A stretch of DNA of 64,000 nucleotides from Erythrocercus mccallii (Eukaryota; Chordata; Aves; Passeriformes; Dicruridae): the NCBI GenBank assembly GCA_013397435.1, contig VZRG01000277.1:247002-311001 (forward strand). Reading direction: 5' to 3'. The notes under the pieces were generated by a model. That model was not told the origin of the DNA, did no database searches, and saw only the letters and a program-made list of their open reading frames with translations. Positions 13,272 through 24,691 of this stretch are shown one piece after another (position 1 is the stretch's first letter; each line of letters begins with the position of its first letter). Position numbers and translations under genes: made by a program.

Positions 13272-13806
13272 GATAAGAACAATAAAACACCTTCCAAGAA
13301 CAATAAGAATAAGAAAACACCTTCCAAGAACAATAAGAACAATAAAACATTTTTCAAGAACAATAAGAAAAATAAAACACCTCCCAAGAACAATAAGAAC
13401 AATAAAACATCTTCCAAGAACAATAAAACACCTTCCAAGAACAATAAGAACAATAAAACATTTTTCAAGAACAATAAGAACAATAAAACACCTTCCAAGA
13501 ACAATAAGAACAATAAAACACCTTCCAGGAACAATAAGAACAATAAAACACCTTCCAAGAACAATAAGAACAATAAAACACCTTCCAAGAACAATAAGAA
13601 CAATAAAACACCTCCCAAGAACAATAAGAACAATAAAACATCTTTCAAGAACAATAAGAACAATAAAACACCTTCCAAGAACAATAAGAACAATAAAACA
13701 TTTTTCAAGAACAGTAAGAACAATAAAACATCTTCCAAGAACAATAAGAGCAATAAAACACCTCCCAAGAACAATAAGAACAATAAAACATCTTCCAAGA
13801 GCGAAA
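13272..13806. repeat. 30-bp minisatellite, about 18 tandem copies
   Basis: The unit is two AAGAACAAT nonamers followed by a 12-mer close to AAAACACCTTCC, so 30 bp with an inner 9-bp period. Copies differ mainly in the 12-mer (CACCTTCC, CACCTCCC, CATCTTCC, CATTTTTC). One copy, around 13411-13431, is 21 bp because one nonamer is missing. Most units contain AATAAA. Because 30 is a multiple of three, two minus-strand frames stay open across the array (219 and 235 codons). Their products are decapeptide repeats such as VLLFLLFLEG, which are artefacts of the period and not a membrane protein. Confidence 0.95.
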
Positions 13807-14468
13807 GCTGCAAGCTCCGCTCTCCTCATTTCAAAACCCTGGTACAGGACTCTGAGGAAAACCTCGATCAGGGGGTTCCTGGAACAGGGAGCCCCTGACG
13901 TTATGGGAATGAACACCGCCAGGACACGCCCCATGTCACGGGGAGTCCTGGTGCCTTCGGAGGGAGGCATTTGAGGGTTTATTTATGGATTTGGAAGGCA
14001 GCACCTGCGCAAATTCGGAGCCTGCAGCTCTGCTCAGCAGAAGTAACTCATATATTTTACTGGGGCTTTTCATGGGGTTGTGGAACTGTAACTGTGAGCA
14101 CAGTAAATCTTTACAGCCTTGGATTTCCTCACGTGCTGCTTCCGAGCCCCTCGTGAGGTGTTTTACTGCCCCTTGCTCACCCAGAGCAAACATCAAGGAC
14201 TTCTAGTTCAGAATTCACCGAGAGGTAAGAATTTAGGGAAAATTAAAGCGATTAATTTATTCCCTGGCTGGTGCTCTAGAACACGTGGAAAAAAAATTGT
14301 ATTTACCGTGTTTAACTGGAGCTTGTACTTAGGTGCTGCCATGTCGGATCACTCCCACCATCCCCATCACTGCACAAAGTTATCCTGAGCAAATCCCTGT
14401 GATTTAGTATCTGTTGTCTCCCTTGGGGGAGCAGGTTTGTCTGTGGGGAAGCTGCTGTAAGGACATTC
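13807..14468. other. Unique non-coding sequence
   Basis: No gene is recognised between the minisatellite and the next CR1 fragment. Overlapping frames of 61 to 89 codons occur on both strands without support. Confidence 0.55.
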
Positions 14469-14850
14469 CAGGTGATCCCATAGAATCCTTAAGGTTGGAA
14501 AAGATCTCCAAGATCATCAAGTCCAACCATTGAACAAATATCATCATTCCCACTAAAAAATATTAAGTGCCACATCTACCTGTTTTTTTGAACCCTTCCA
14601 GGGGACTCCACCACTTCCCTGGGGAGCTGTTCCAATGCTTAACCACTCTTTCAGTAAATAATTTTTTCCTAATATCCACCTGCACTTTCCCTGGTGTAAC
14701 TTGAGGCCATTTCCCCTTGTCCTGCTGTTTATTCCCTGGGAGAAAAATCCTGATCCTCACCTGGCTACAACCTCCAGTCAGGCTGAGAGCAACAAGCTCT
14801 TCCCTGAGCCTTCTTTTCACCAGAATGAGCTCCAGATGTCCATGGAATCC
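14469..14850 (-). mobile_element. CR1 LINE fragment with end of the reverse-transcriptase ORF
   Basis: The plus strand starts CATAGAATCCTTAAGGTTGG and AAGATCATCAAGTCCAACC, the reverse complement of a CR1 3' terminus. Further on are TTTCCTAATATCCACCTGCAC and CCATTTCCCCTTGTCCTG, which are standard CR1 text. Read on the minus strand, one frame gives residues ending in KHWNSSPGKWW and LEGFKKTG. This matches the C-terminal tail pattern of CR1 ORF2 (a conserved HWN followed by LEVFK-like text). The copy is 5'-truncated and much diverged, so it cannot be active. A perfect hairpin follows at 14877. Confidence 0.9.
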
Positions 14851-14876
14851 CAAGGGTGGATCAGCCTGGCTGGCTG

Positions 14877-14915
14877 TTAATTCCTAAACATCACTTGGAG
14901 ATGTTTAGGAATTAA
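14877..14915. repeat. Perfect 16-bp inverted repeat with 7-nt loop
   Basis: The left arm TTAATTCCTAAACATC (14877-14892) is exactly complementary to the right arm (14900-14915), with ACTTGGA between them. It lies about 27 bases beyond the truncated 5' end of the neighbouring CR1 fragment. It is not followed by a T run, and no transcript is evident. It could be a junction by-product of CR1 insertion or an unrelated cruciform. Confidence 0.9.
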
Positions 14916-17034
14916 TATGCATATGAGCATCTCACATGGAGGGGGAGCCTTGACCCTGTTGGTCCAGACATTTGGGCTCATTCTGCCCCGTTTAGGGACC
15001 ACCTCATGGGATTATTATTTCTTGTAATCATAAGTAGTGAGAGTCCTGCTGTCACTTCTCTTCAGGAGAGGTCACCTCCGGGAGATCCTTTGGCATATCC
15101 CTGGGGACCAGATGTGGCTTTGGAATGAGGAGTTTGATGGCACAGGTGCCAGTGGGAATGCTGAGAGAGGGGCTCAGGAAGGAGATAAATTGCACAGATT
15201 TCCAGGTGTGTGATGGCCACTTGGCAAATAAATGCTTGTGCTGCCTTCCCGTGGGACAGGGAGAATGGAAAATGGAATATGGAAAATGGAATCACCACAA
15301 AGCACTCACAGCTGACCCTCTGACAGCTGAAGCCTTCTCAAATGTCGGGGTAATAAAAAAGAATTTTATATCAAAACTTGTGTCGAGGGGTGGGTTCCAG
15401 TTTGCTGCTCTGCCTGGTGCGACAATAAAGGATTTTAGCACAAAGCAATTTACAAAAAAGAGTTTTGATTTTCTTTTTCAATTTATCAGAAGTTTTCTCA
15501 GAAGAACAAACCCCATTTTTTTACAGACTCTCTGTCCTGTTGGGGGGGGAGGGCTCTTAAATGCAGATCCCAAGCTCCAGGTGCTGTCAGGGATCCCCGT
15601 TTGAGGATAAACTGTGGGAAAGCACCACTAGAGGTCACTCAACATTAATTGTTACCTAATTAGCACATTATGACCCTACATTTCAGGTCATTCTACCACT
15701 TTCATACTTAAAGCATCATCAGCTTTGACTCCTCAGCTAATTCTGCCAAAACTCAGAAAAGCCAGAGACGGAAATTTTTCCTTCGGCTCTTCCTTCGTAT
15801 GACTCTTCCCAAGGCTCCCAAATCAGCTTTGCCATAGACTCTGCGGGCAGCAAATCGTCCTTTCCTCAGCTCTGAGCTTAATAAAGCTGGCAGTGCTGGA
15901 CCTCTGCAAGTGCTGGCTTTAGAGGCACTCAGCCCTGGCCATGTTATCTCAAACTGCTGCTCACCCATTTCGAAAATTAAACCAAAATGAATTTTACAAG
16001 TGAGGGGACTAGATGGGAAAATAATGTCTTCGATATTTGCAGGTCCTTCCCCAACCACACTGTAGCCCTTTACCTCTTTAACCACTGATAAATAGAAAAA
16101 AATAAAAAAGGAGCTCTCTGTAACAACTGACTAAAAAAAGAGGCAAACCCAAGTTTAAGTTTGATTAATGGGTGTCTGCTGAAATATCTCTGCATGCGTT
16201 TAATCAAAAGCAGATGTTCTATTTGCAGGGATTTTTCCATGATCCGGGAAAACGATGGTAGCAATTTGCTTGGCCAAGACAACATTGAAAGGGAGAGCTA
16301 ATTGGTGTGCTCTACAAGGTTAAGATCACCCACCGCTGGTGCCATGCCCATATCCCCTGGCGGATGTTATCAAACACGCTGGGGGCAACGAATCCTCCCA
16401 TCTCTCAGCTGATAATTGCGTTCAAACAAAGTCAGACTTTCACTTCAAACCCAGCTCAGTGCAGGCAAATCCTTGGGCAGCCAAGCTCTCCAAAAGGGTG
16501 CTCTTTCCAAAATGACAAAATCTTATTTAATTTCTCTTTTTGGGTCGCTGCTGATCCTCTCCTCCTCCTCCTCCCCCTTCCACTCAGCTGAATTGGCAAG
16601 GGCTGGATTAGCCACTTTATCCTTATGTACGAGCATGACAACTGTAAAGGGTATTGCAGTTTCCTGAAAAATCATTCAGTGTTTCCTGAAAAATCATTTC
16701 ATAGCCTCTCAAGACCAGCACATGTGCAGCTGGAGGAGAAAACATTAACCACCATTAGCCATCGCCACTGTGAGTGAGAAATTTATCAGAGGCTCTGGTT
16801 TTCTAGTTCCTACATCAAGGTGATAAATACGTGGATTATCAGCATCCAAAAAGTCACATGGCTTCTCTCTCTCCACTTTGTAGAGAGATTAATCTTGCAG
16901 AGGTATAAAGCAGAATTAACCAAAAAAATAGCAACCTCATAGTCTGGACTAAAATAATTCAGATTTCGTTATAATTTTTTTAAACAGTGAACCATCCTCT
17001 AAGCTTCTACCCATGAAGTTTGTAGGGCCTGTTG
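14916..17034. other. Unique non-coding sequence
   Basis: No gene is recognised. A 159-codon plus-strand frame (15125-15604) and a 110-codon minus-strand frame (15753-16085) match nothing I know. Short tandem repeats are visible: TGGAAAATGGAAT twice near 15267-15292, and GTTTCCTGAAAAATCATT at 16659-16676 and 16681-16698 (22-bp period). Confidence 0.5.
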
Positions 17035-17246
17035 TGATAGACAAGAGGTGATGATTTTAAACTAGAAGAGGTTAGATTTAAGAATGATGAGGGTGGTAAA
17101 TCTCAGGCACAGGCTGCCCAAAGAGGTGGAAATACCTGGAAATATTCAGGGCCAGGCTGGATGGGGCTTGGTCTAATTGAAGATATCCCATGGCAGGGGG
17201 TGGTACCTTGAAAGATCCCTTCCAACCCAAACCATGCTATGATTAT
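17035..17246 (+). mobile_element. CR1 LINE fragment, 3' end
   Basis: The plus strand shows the CR1 landmarks in order: ACAAGAGGTGATGATTTTAA, CAGGCTGCCCAAAGAGGTGG, GATCCCTTCCAACCCAAACC and a terminal CTATGATTATTTGATT that decays from the usual ATTCTATGATTCTATG end. It is a 5'-truncated, diverged copy in sense orientation with no coding capacity. Confidence 0.9.
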
Positions 17247-19884
17247 TTGATTTCAAGGTCTCCCGTGCTTTGAGACATCCTCCATCTGCTCACGCTTTGT
17301 GTGTCCTACAGGCATCACCTTTCTAATACTGATGGAATTCCTGCCTGGCATCATTCCATCACATCTGCCTGTTTATTACTCAGATCTTTGGTGAGCCTTT
17401 GCTCCCTCTGAGGAATTTCTTAGCTGGACACGTCCCCTTTCCTTAGCCCCTGCTGCGTCCACAAAAATTCCAACTGTGTTTGAATTTAAAGTCTCCGTGG
17501 CAGCCCTGTAATTCCCGTGTTCTACAAAGGGCTGGATAAAGAAGATTAAGGGCTGTTTAACAGAAACCCAGCTAAAAGGACAAGTTCATCCAAGCCTCTT
17601 CTTTGGAAGATCTCTGCTACTGGAAGTCTCACTCCAGAATGGGTCCAAGAGTTACTTAACTGATTCACCTTCTCAGAAATATTTGCTGAACTGTCTTCAT
17701 GCAACAAAACTTGACTTTTAAAGCCAAACCTCTAATCCTGCCGTGGAGAAATGGAGGAATGGGTTTGCTTTTTTTTCAAAATATTGGGTCGAATTAAGGA
17801 AAAAGCCCTCACTGATGAAAAGTTAATGCAAAAGGCTAGTGGCTAAAGAGTCTCAGTGGAGAAAATCAAAATCAAGTGGGTTTAGTCAAAGAAACTGTCC
17901 CTCTTTTTCAAGGGAAATTACAGCTTTTGACAAACAAATTGCTGCACAGCTCCAGAAGTCTGGAATTCCAGCTCTCTGAAGGGATCAGTTGCCCCAGCTG
18001 GGTCACCACAGGGTGATTTTTCCAATTATTCTCTTGTTCCCTGATCAATCTATTTTTCTGCCCATTCTTATACCAGCAAAAATATTCTCATTTGGGGCAA
18101 ATCGCCTTCTGTTCCTTTCCTTTGCAGCTCCCCAAAAAGATCATTAGCAGCACAGCAAAGTTCATTGCAAGATTTCTACCCAGCTGACACAACAATTTGC
18201 ACAGACTTCCCCCTTTCCCTCCTACAAACTCGCTTTTTATTCTTATCCCTCATCATAGAAAAAGCTCATTTCCAAATTGCAACACCTAAATCCCAGTCAC
18301 GTGAGGCTCCTCTCAATCCTCTGTACAATTTTAAAGGGAATATTAGAAAATAAGGAAAAAACAAACTCTTTTTCTTCTGGTTGAAAACACGTGCAGATGT
18401 TCTTTACCCAATATATGGATTAGATAATGCACTTGTCAGTGACACACTTTTTTATCAGACTTTTAAAAGCATTTAATGCTGAAGAATAAATGTAGTTTTT
18501 CCCATCAATGTTAAAGCCTTCATCGAGGATAAAATCACTTCATACACGTGGTGGGGTTTGGGTGTTTTGATTTTTGCAATAATCCAATAAAAGCTCAAAA
18601 TTAGCCCTGAAAATGAAGGGAAATCAACCAATTCTAATGTATTAGTGAAATTATAAAGCACAACTCACTGTGGGCATTATAAGTGAGTGCATGGAGCTGA
18701 TGAGGAGCTGAACTCATCTGCCATAAGTTTTTTATTTCATACTAATCCATAAACTGCTTTTTCAATTCTCTAAAAGCACATAAAATACCAACAATTCTTT
18801 TAGAGTGTCCTCATCAATCCAATCAAAAAAAATCATAGGTTGCAAATGATCACCCATAGCTGTGATACTAAAAATATCCCGGTTATCAATCTAAAACTGG
18901 TTTTGCAATGATGTTGGCCAGGATATTTTGCCTCATTACTTCATGGTTCTCATTCTGTTGTTTATTGCCCTGTCATCTTATATTTGTGTCTTTTGGCCTC
19001 CATCTTCCATAGCAATTAAAAATGACATGTCTTTAACCCTGTTTTTGCTGTTTTTTTCCAGTGCTTTCCACACTTTTCCATCTCTGGATTGGAATTTATT
19101 GTCACCACCGGTCTCTGTGCAATGACCTCTCCCAGTAAAAAAAAAATAAAAAAAATCTTTAAATACTTGATTTACCCCATTCTTGGTTTTAGTTATTTTA
19201 GCACGATGGGACGTGTGGCTCCACAGACAAACTTTGGCACACACAGTCAGCACCTCAGCAGAGAGAGCCTGGAAATGTCTGATTTCTGCATCTGGATTCC
19301 TTTTGTCACTGGACACGGTAAACCCTGGAATCTCTGCAGCTTGGAAACTGTCCCAGACAGGCCACACAGGGGACTCTGGGAATCACACGTTGGACTCAAA
19401 CTCTCTACATTTAGGGACAAAATCTTGGATATTGGAAGGAAAGAGGGGCTCAGCCAATATTATCCGGTAATGTGAAGATAACCACGGCTAAAAAGGGTTC
19501 CATGTGTCCAGAAAAGGAGCTCTTAGACTGGATTATATTGGATTGGGACAAGAAGGATTAGTGGAGAGGAGGCCTGACGGTGAATTCATTCTAATCTGCA
19601 GTAGATATTATTATTAAGTGCTGCTTTGCTGGTTGCATTCACCCCAAGACCTTCCCCCAAGAGCTGTGTGTATTAGGGATAGTTTGGAGCTCAGTTTTCA
19701 GGATTGGCTTTGGACCCCAAAGCTGAAGTCCTGAAGCCCATGGATAAAAAATTATCAGGAATTCAGCACATGCTGTGTGAGGGTCACCAGTGGCTTTGCC
19801 TCTCTCAGAGGAGTAACCTCTAAAAGTTCTTTCACTGGCAAAGCATTTCCATCCACCAGCATTCCCACGAGTTGGTACTCTCTT
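17247..19884. other. Unique non-coding sequence
   Basis: No gene is recognised. 18330-18900 is AT-rich and repeat-free. Frames of up to 129 codons near 18978-19475 overlap on opposite strands around an A-rich run (19136-19157) and have no family match. Confidence 0.5.
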
Positions 19885-20062
19885 CTTTCACCAGGAAAAA
19901 GTTCTTCTTCCCCCAGAGGGTGCTGGGCACTGCCCAGGCTCCCCAGGGAAGGGGCACTCAGGGATGAGCAGGGTGGGATTGTTGGGATGTCTGTGCAGGG
20001 ACAGGGGCTGCACTGGATGGTTCTGCTGGGGGTCCTTTCCAACCCAGGATATTCCATAACCT
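19885..20062 (+). mobile_element. CR1 LINE fragment, 3' end
   Basis: Sense-orientation text runs from TTTCACCAGGAAAAAGTTC through GGGTGCTGGGCACTGCCCAG and GGTGGGATTGTTGGGATGTC to TCCTTTCCAACCCAGGATAT and TCCATAACC. In reverse complement it matches the 639-857 copy closely, so both are the same subfamily. It is 5'-truncated at about 180 bases. Confidence 0.88.
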
Positions 20063-20907
20063 TTGAATGGAAGCGCTGGGAGGCACAGAGAGGTCGGTCT
20101 GCATGACCTGCAGCTGTGCCACAGAGATGCTCTTTCCCTTTCTCCCATTCCCTGCCAGGTGTCTTGCTTAAACACTGGCCCAGCTCTGTCCCCCAGCCTG
20201 GAGGTGTGACATGAAATGTCAGTCTGCTCCTCTCCTGGCTAACTGGAACTCCAGCAGAGATATTTCACAGGAGAACAATGATGAGCTGCTTTCCCTGCAT
20301 CCCTCTCTGTCTCCATTTTTATTTTTACAGCGTCTCATCTGCTCTGCTGAGCTGCCAGTGCCCTCCTGGGGACACTGTCCCTCACGGAGAGCTCCTGGGA
20401 CTCTCTGACTGTCCCTCAGCTGTTTTCAGCTCCCCAGGCTGGGACATCCCATCTGGAAGCTGGACCTGTGGATGCTGTCAGTGCTCAGAAAGTGCCTCGC
20501 AGTTCTGGATCTCCTCATTTTCCCCGCTGGCAGCTGGATCTGAGCTCAGAGGAGCTCCCTGCTAATGAGGGAGCTCCATTCTCTGATGCTCCCCTGGCTT
20601 GGCTCTGGTGGCTGAATTGCCTCTGGCTCACCTCAATCAGCTCCATTTATTCCAGGGGTTTGAGTAGCTGCATATGAAAGCCTCGCTGATGGAGATGTCA
20701 CATGGCTTTGCTTTGCCTACAGACAATGATCTCATCTCGATAAAGGCAGATTTTGGCTCTGCCTGCTGCACTGTCGAGTGAGCGAGCTCTCCTACAAGCC
20801 CCACAATGCAGCAGCTTTGTGAGGAAAAAAAAAAATACTGGACAGAATAATTTCTTTTTTCTCCCAATAATCCTGAAAATGAGCCATGACTGACAAGTGG
20901 GAGCAAG
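20063..20907. other. Unique non-coding sequence
   Basis: No gene is recognised. Frames of 65 to 95 codons near 20211-20677 are shadows of GC-moderate text without domain or splice support. Confidence 0.55.
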
Positions 20908-21047
20908 GAGGATTTGAAGCGCTTGAATTTCTTTTTCCACTGTGTTTTGTATTGAAACTCTGGATGTCACTGTCACTGCAGGAAGAGTTATGAGATCATT
21001 TAAAGGGTTAAGACCTTCATATGCCTGAGGACACTTTTAAGCCCTGG
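20908..21047 (+). repeat. Local direct duplication, copy 1
   Basis: This stretch starts GAGGATTTGAAGCGCTTG and ends GACACTTTTAAGCCCTG. It aligns end to end with copy 2 at 21677-21839, sharing AAAGGGTTAAGACCTTCA and ATGCCTGAGGACACTT. It matches no CR1 or simple repeat I know. It is either a local segmental duplication or two copies of an uncharacterised dispersed element. Confidence 0.85.
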
Positions 21048-21676
21048 TTTTCTGTACTGCTCTGTCCTATCAGGTTTCTTTCTGCCTCTGGTCAAAATAG
21101 TAACTTATATAATTGCCTCATTCACATGAATTTGCAAGGCAACAAATGAAATGAAAAAGCTCCTCGGAAAACACCAGCATCACACAAAAATACACATAAA
21201 TCCAATCAACACCTCCAACACCTGAAGTGACAAACAGCCACATCGAATTCCTGCGCTGCAAACTGCTCAGCCCACGAAACAGAGCAAAACCTGCAGAGCA
21301 CGAGGCAAAAAAGTGCCAGGCAGCCTCTCCGTGAGGCTGTGCGTGCCACTGGCAGGGGCTGCTTTGCATTGGTGCCCCTCAGTTCTTTGAATGATTTGTC
21401 CCTGGGGTGTAACAGCCGCCCACAGGTTGTGCCTGCACGGGTGAATCGAGTGCGACACAGAGGCAGAACGTGGTGGGGCGTTGCTTCTTGTACTGATAAA
21501 TATTTCAACGTCAAGCCTAAGTGCTCCTTCTGCAGAGCCCGATCCTTCTCTGCTGCAAGGGGCAGAAAAAGCAACTGGCAAAGTGCTGCCCGTAATGGAA
21601 AATCAAAAATAAAATAAAAACGTTGGTAAGCTTGTGGTAATGGAGCACATATTTTCAATTGATTTTTGTTTCTTAG
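21048..21676. other. Spacer between the two duplication copies
   Basis: No gene is recognised. A minus-strand frame of 170 codons (21206-21718) runs into copy 2 but has no family match. 21395-21500 is somewhat richer in CpG than its surroundings. Confidence 0.5.
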
Positions 21677-21839
21677 GAGGAATTGAAGCACTTGGATTTC
21701 TTTTTTCTTTCTTTGCATTGAAATTGGATGCCGCTGTCACTGCTTGAAGGGTGTCCTTCAACCCTTTGTCCTGGTTTAGGGTTATGAGAGCATTAAAGGG
21801 TTAAGACCTTCACATGCCTGAGGACACTTATAAGCCCTG
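21677..21839 (+). repeat. Local direct duplication, copy 2
   Basis: It aligns with 20908-21047 from GAGGAATTGAAGCACTTGG to GACACTTATAAGCCCTG. Relative to copy 1 it has about 30 extra bases near 21747-21780, including AAGGGTGTCCTTCAACCCTT, which can form a small hairpin. Scattered substitutions show the duplication is not recent. Confidence 0.85.
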
Positions 21840-24168
21840 AAATTCCACCTAAATCCTAAAACCCTAAAACTCCACCATTGTGTTTTCCTTTTTGTTTTAT
21901 TTCCAACAGCCAGCCTTGCCCCTCTACGTAGGTGAGCCCTGAATGGGCCCCACTTCAAGGCTCTTCCCTTCATGGAATTTTATCTGGGAAGAAGAAGAAA
22001 ATCATCTCAGCCACTCAAAGCTGGAGCATCCTTCTCCTGTCTCCCCCCCTTTCAGTGGGAAGAGATTTACCCACCTCCCACCCCAGTGATGCCTGACAGC
22101 AAAATGTCCAAACAGCATTCCCCAAGCTCACAGCCAGCTCCAGGATCCTGGAATAAGCAATCCCAGCTTCAGCAGGAACCCTGCAAATAATATTTGTACA
22201 GCTCCCAGGACAAACAAACACAGGCAGGAAGCATTTACAAACCCAGGCTGTGTTAATTGCTTCTGGGAGGGTCTGCAGATGACTCTACCTGAAAATATTT
22301 GAGGGTTTTGATGAAAACTCACCGATTGTGGCACACAGACAACAAGGCAAACATTCCCTTCGTTCTTGAAATTAAAAAAGGAAAGAGGCACATCTGTGCT
22401 CAGGAGCTCCCCATCCAGCTGTGTTGGCTTCCATGGTTGGGGAGTGTGGATTGAGTGGGTCCTAAATGCGGGATTTGCTCCTGGAACCTCAAGAGTTGCA
22501 CGTCACGGGGAATTTATTGCTTGGAAGTCAGGAGTTTGCGAGGAAGAAAAGGTGAGGGAGGAGAATTAAGTCAATATTTCCTTCTAGGATCATCCTCCGT
22601 CCTCAACTCTCCAATGAGATTTGGCTTGTGGGGACATTTTCCTCTGAGTTTTGGTAAAGCCTGTGGTGTAAAAGTCGTTTGACTTGCTGGGAATATTATT
22701 GCTGTCAGAAGAGCCTCTCAGCCAGAGAATAAAATACCAAAATAGGGGTTTATGTGGCAATATCTTTACTGATTAAAAATAAAGGAGTAAAATAAAGTAA
22801 AGCAATGACTTTCCACTGGTTTTACTCATATTTATTTTATGTGCCAGGATATTTTCACTGCTCCGGTGGGAACTGGAGTTATCTTCAGCCTCACTATAAG
22901 TTTTACTCCTATTATTGTGAAATACCCAGTTATTTTTCTCAATTGGTGAAAGCAAAGTAACAAATGTAAATACACTTTCCTATTTCTGGGTGCTGGTGTG
23001 GAGTTATCTTGGAGAAAGCTGGAAAATGCTGCTATCAAGATTCTGTGGAGAAAAATAATTAAAAATCATATTTTTGTGTTTTATGATTCATGAATCTATT
23101 CTGTTTCGTTGTGAACTAGGAGGGAATTTTCACTGGAACCCTAGAAATAAACTGGAAACAAAATGGAAAGGAGTGAAAGCGACTCTTTGGGCACCGTGGT
23201 CTTTATTTTGGGTAATAAATGTGCAGACTGGAAGAAGGAAATGCAGAATGGCTTGGAAACATATTCCCCAGAAAGCTATATTCTAACTTAATGGCAATTC
23301 CCTTTAACAGAATCCACAGCTGACTTTCTAAATATCTTTGTCACTGTTCCCATTAGGCTTCATTTTGCTAATTTAAGTTCACCCCGAGAATTTTTCCCTG
23401 CATTTTTGGTGGGAATTACCTAAAATCTTGTCAATACCATATTTCTTATACACTCTGTTTCATCCTGGGATGTTTAGGGCTGTGATTTGTGGGACAAATC
23501 CAAAAAGATTCCGATCCAGCCTCAATCAATGTGGGAATCTCTGTTTTCTTCCATCCTGGCCCATGACTTCGAATGTGGAATTTCATGAGTAAATATTGGA
23601 TTGAATTTGTCGAATTCACGGAGTGGATTTTTGCCACCGAGGGATTTCGTTGTGGAGGGTGATTTAAGGGTTTTGAATGTTGTTCTCACCCTCGGTGTTA
23701 TGAAATTTATCTGTCCGTGCTCCCCAAAACCCTTTCCAGCTGTTTCAAAAAGAGCATTTATTAACATCTGCAGCAAGGTTGGTTTTGCTCCGCAGGAGAC
23801 GTCGGAAGAAACCCCATGGAATCAGTCAGAACGTGTGTGGAGCTCAGCACTGCAGCTGAATTTTTTAGGAGAAACTGTAAAAAATGCTGGTAGCACAAAT
23901 TTTCTCCCTCGTTCCTCACGTTTCTCCACCTGAAGAAATCCAAATAAATATAAAAGGCCTCCACAGTGAGCCTGTGCCTGACACAGTTTGAATGTGGGTT
24001 GAGAAGACCAAAAAAAAAAAAAATTAAAAAAAGGCAAAACAATTGTTATGCCTCACCACACACCCCCAGAGTCAACAGTCCATGAGGAAGTAATTTATGT
24101 CGACATATCAACGATGCAAATCGTCTTTTAAAAAAAAAACCCCAATATTTCTTCTAAATTTCCTTCAG
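21840..24168. other. Unique non-coding sequence
   Basis: No gene is recognised. 22680-23100 is AT-rich. A 110-codon frame at 23601-23933 overlaps minus-strand frames. A 13-base A run lies near 24010. Confidence 0.5.
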
Positions 24169-24531
24169 ATGGGAGCGACTGATGCCCAAGAAAAATGCAG
24201 GAGGGCCTTGAAAGGCAAGGCTGCTGCAGTGGCTTGCAGGGACACGCTCCTCCCGAGTTTCCAGCACAATTATATGCTTATTACTTCGGAAGAGTTCGAA
24301 AACAAGCAGGCTGCAGCTTTTAATGAAGCTTTCATAGCAGTGAGAAGGATGAAAAAGCATTTAAAGCAGCTCATCTCCTCCTCTATTCAGGCTCTCTTTC
24401 ATTTCCAGAGGCAGTTGCGAGGAGAAATTGGATGCCATCCAGTTTGGGTTTATAAGGAAGCAGAAAAGGAGATAATGGCGGAAGTTTGTGCTTTCTTCCC
24501 CCATGTAAATTTGAGCATCTTCAACGTTTGA
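24169..24531 (+). other. 120-codon open frame behind an acceptor-like site; candidate exon or conserved element
   Basis: The pyrimidine-rich TTTCTTCTAAATTTCCTTCAG ends just before an ATG at 24169, and the frame stays open to TGA at 24529-24531. The product starts MGATDAQEKCRRAL, is rich in alternating K, E and A, contains SEEFENKQAAAFNEAF and ends VNLSIFNV. It looks more protein-like than the other frames but matches no family I know. No donor, Kozak context or nearby poly-A signal settles the matter. It may equally be a conserved non-coding element that happens to be open. Confidence 0.2.
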
Positions 24532-24659
24532 TCAGATTTTGAGGAACACGAGATGAAAAAAAAAACAACAAACCCCAACAAATAGTTCCAATCATGCGTT
24601 TTAAAAACCTCAGAAGAGCTTTGCAGAGCCTCCCTGTATCCAGAGCTGCTTCAGACTTT
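24532..24659. other. Short non-coding spacer
   Basis: No feature is seen except a short A run near 24556. Confidence 0.5.
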
Positions 24660-24691
24660 TTTTTTTTATTATTATTATTATCATTATTATT
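24660..24691. repeat. T run plus (TTA)n microsatellite
   Basis: About ten T bases are followed by TTA units with one TCA interruption. Confidence 0.9.

Noticed and set aside
13154..13970. Minus-strand frames of 219 and 235 codons encoding hydrophobic decapeptide repeats
   Set aside because: They exist only because the minisatellite period is a multiple of three. There is no start context, domain or unique coding flank.
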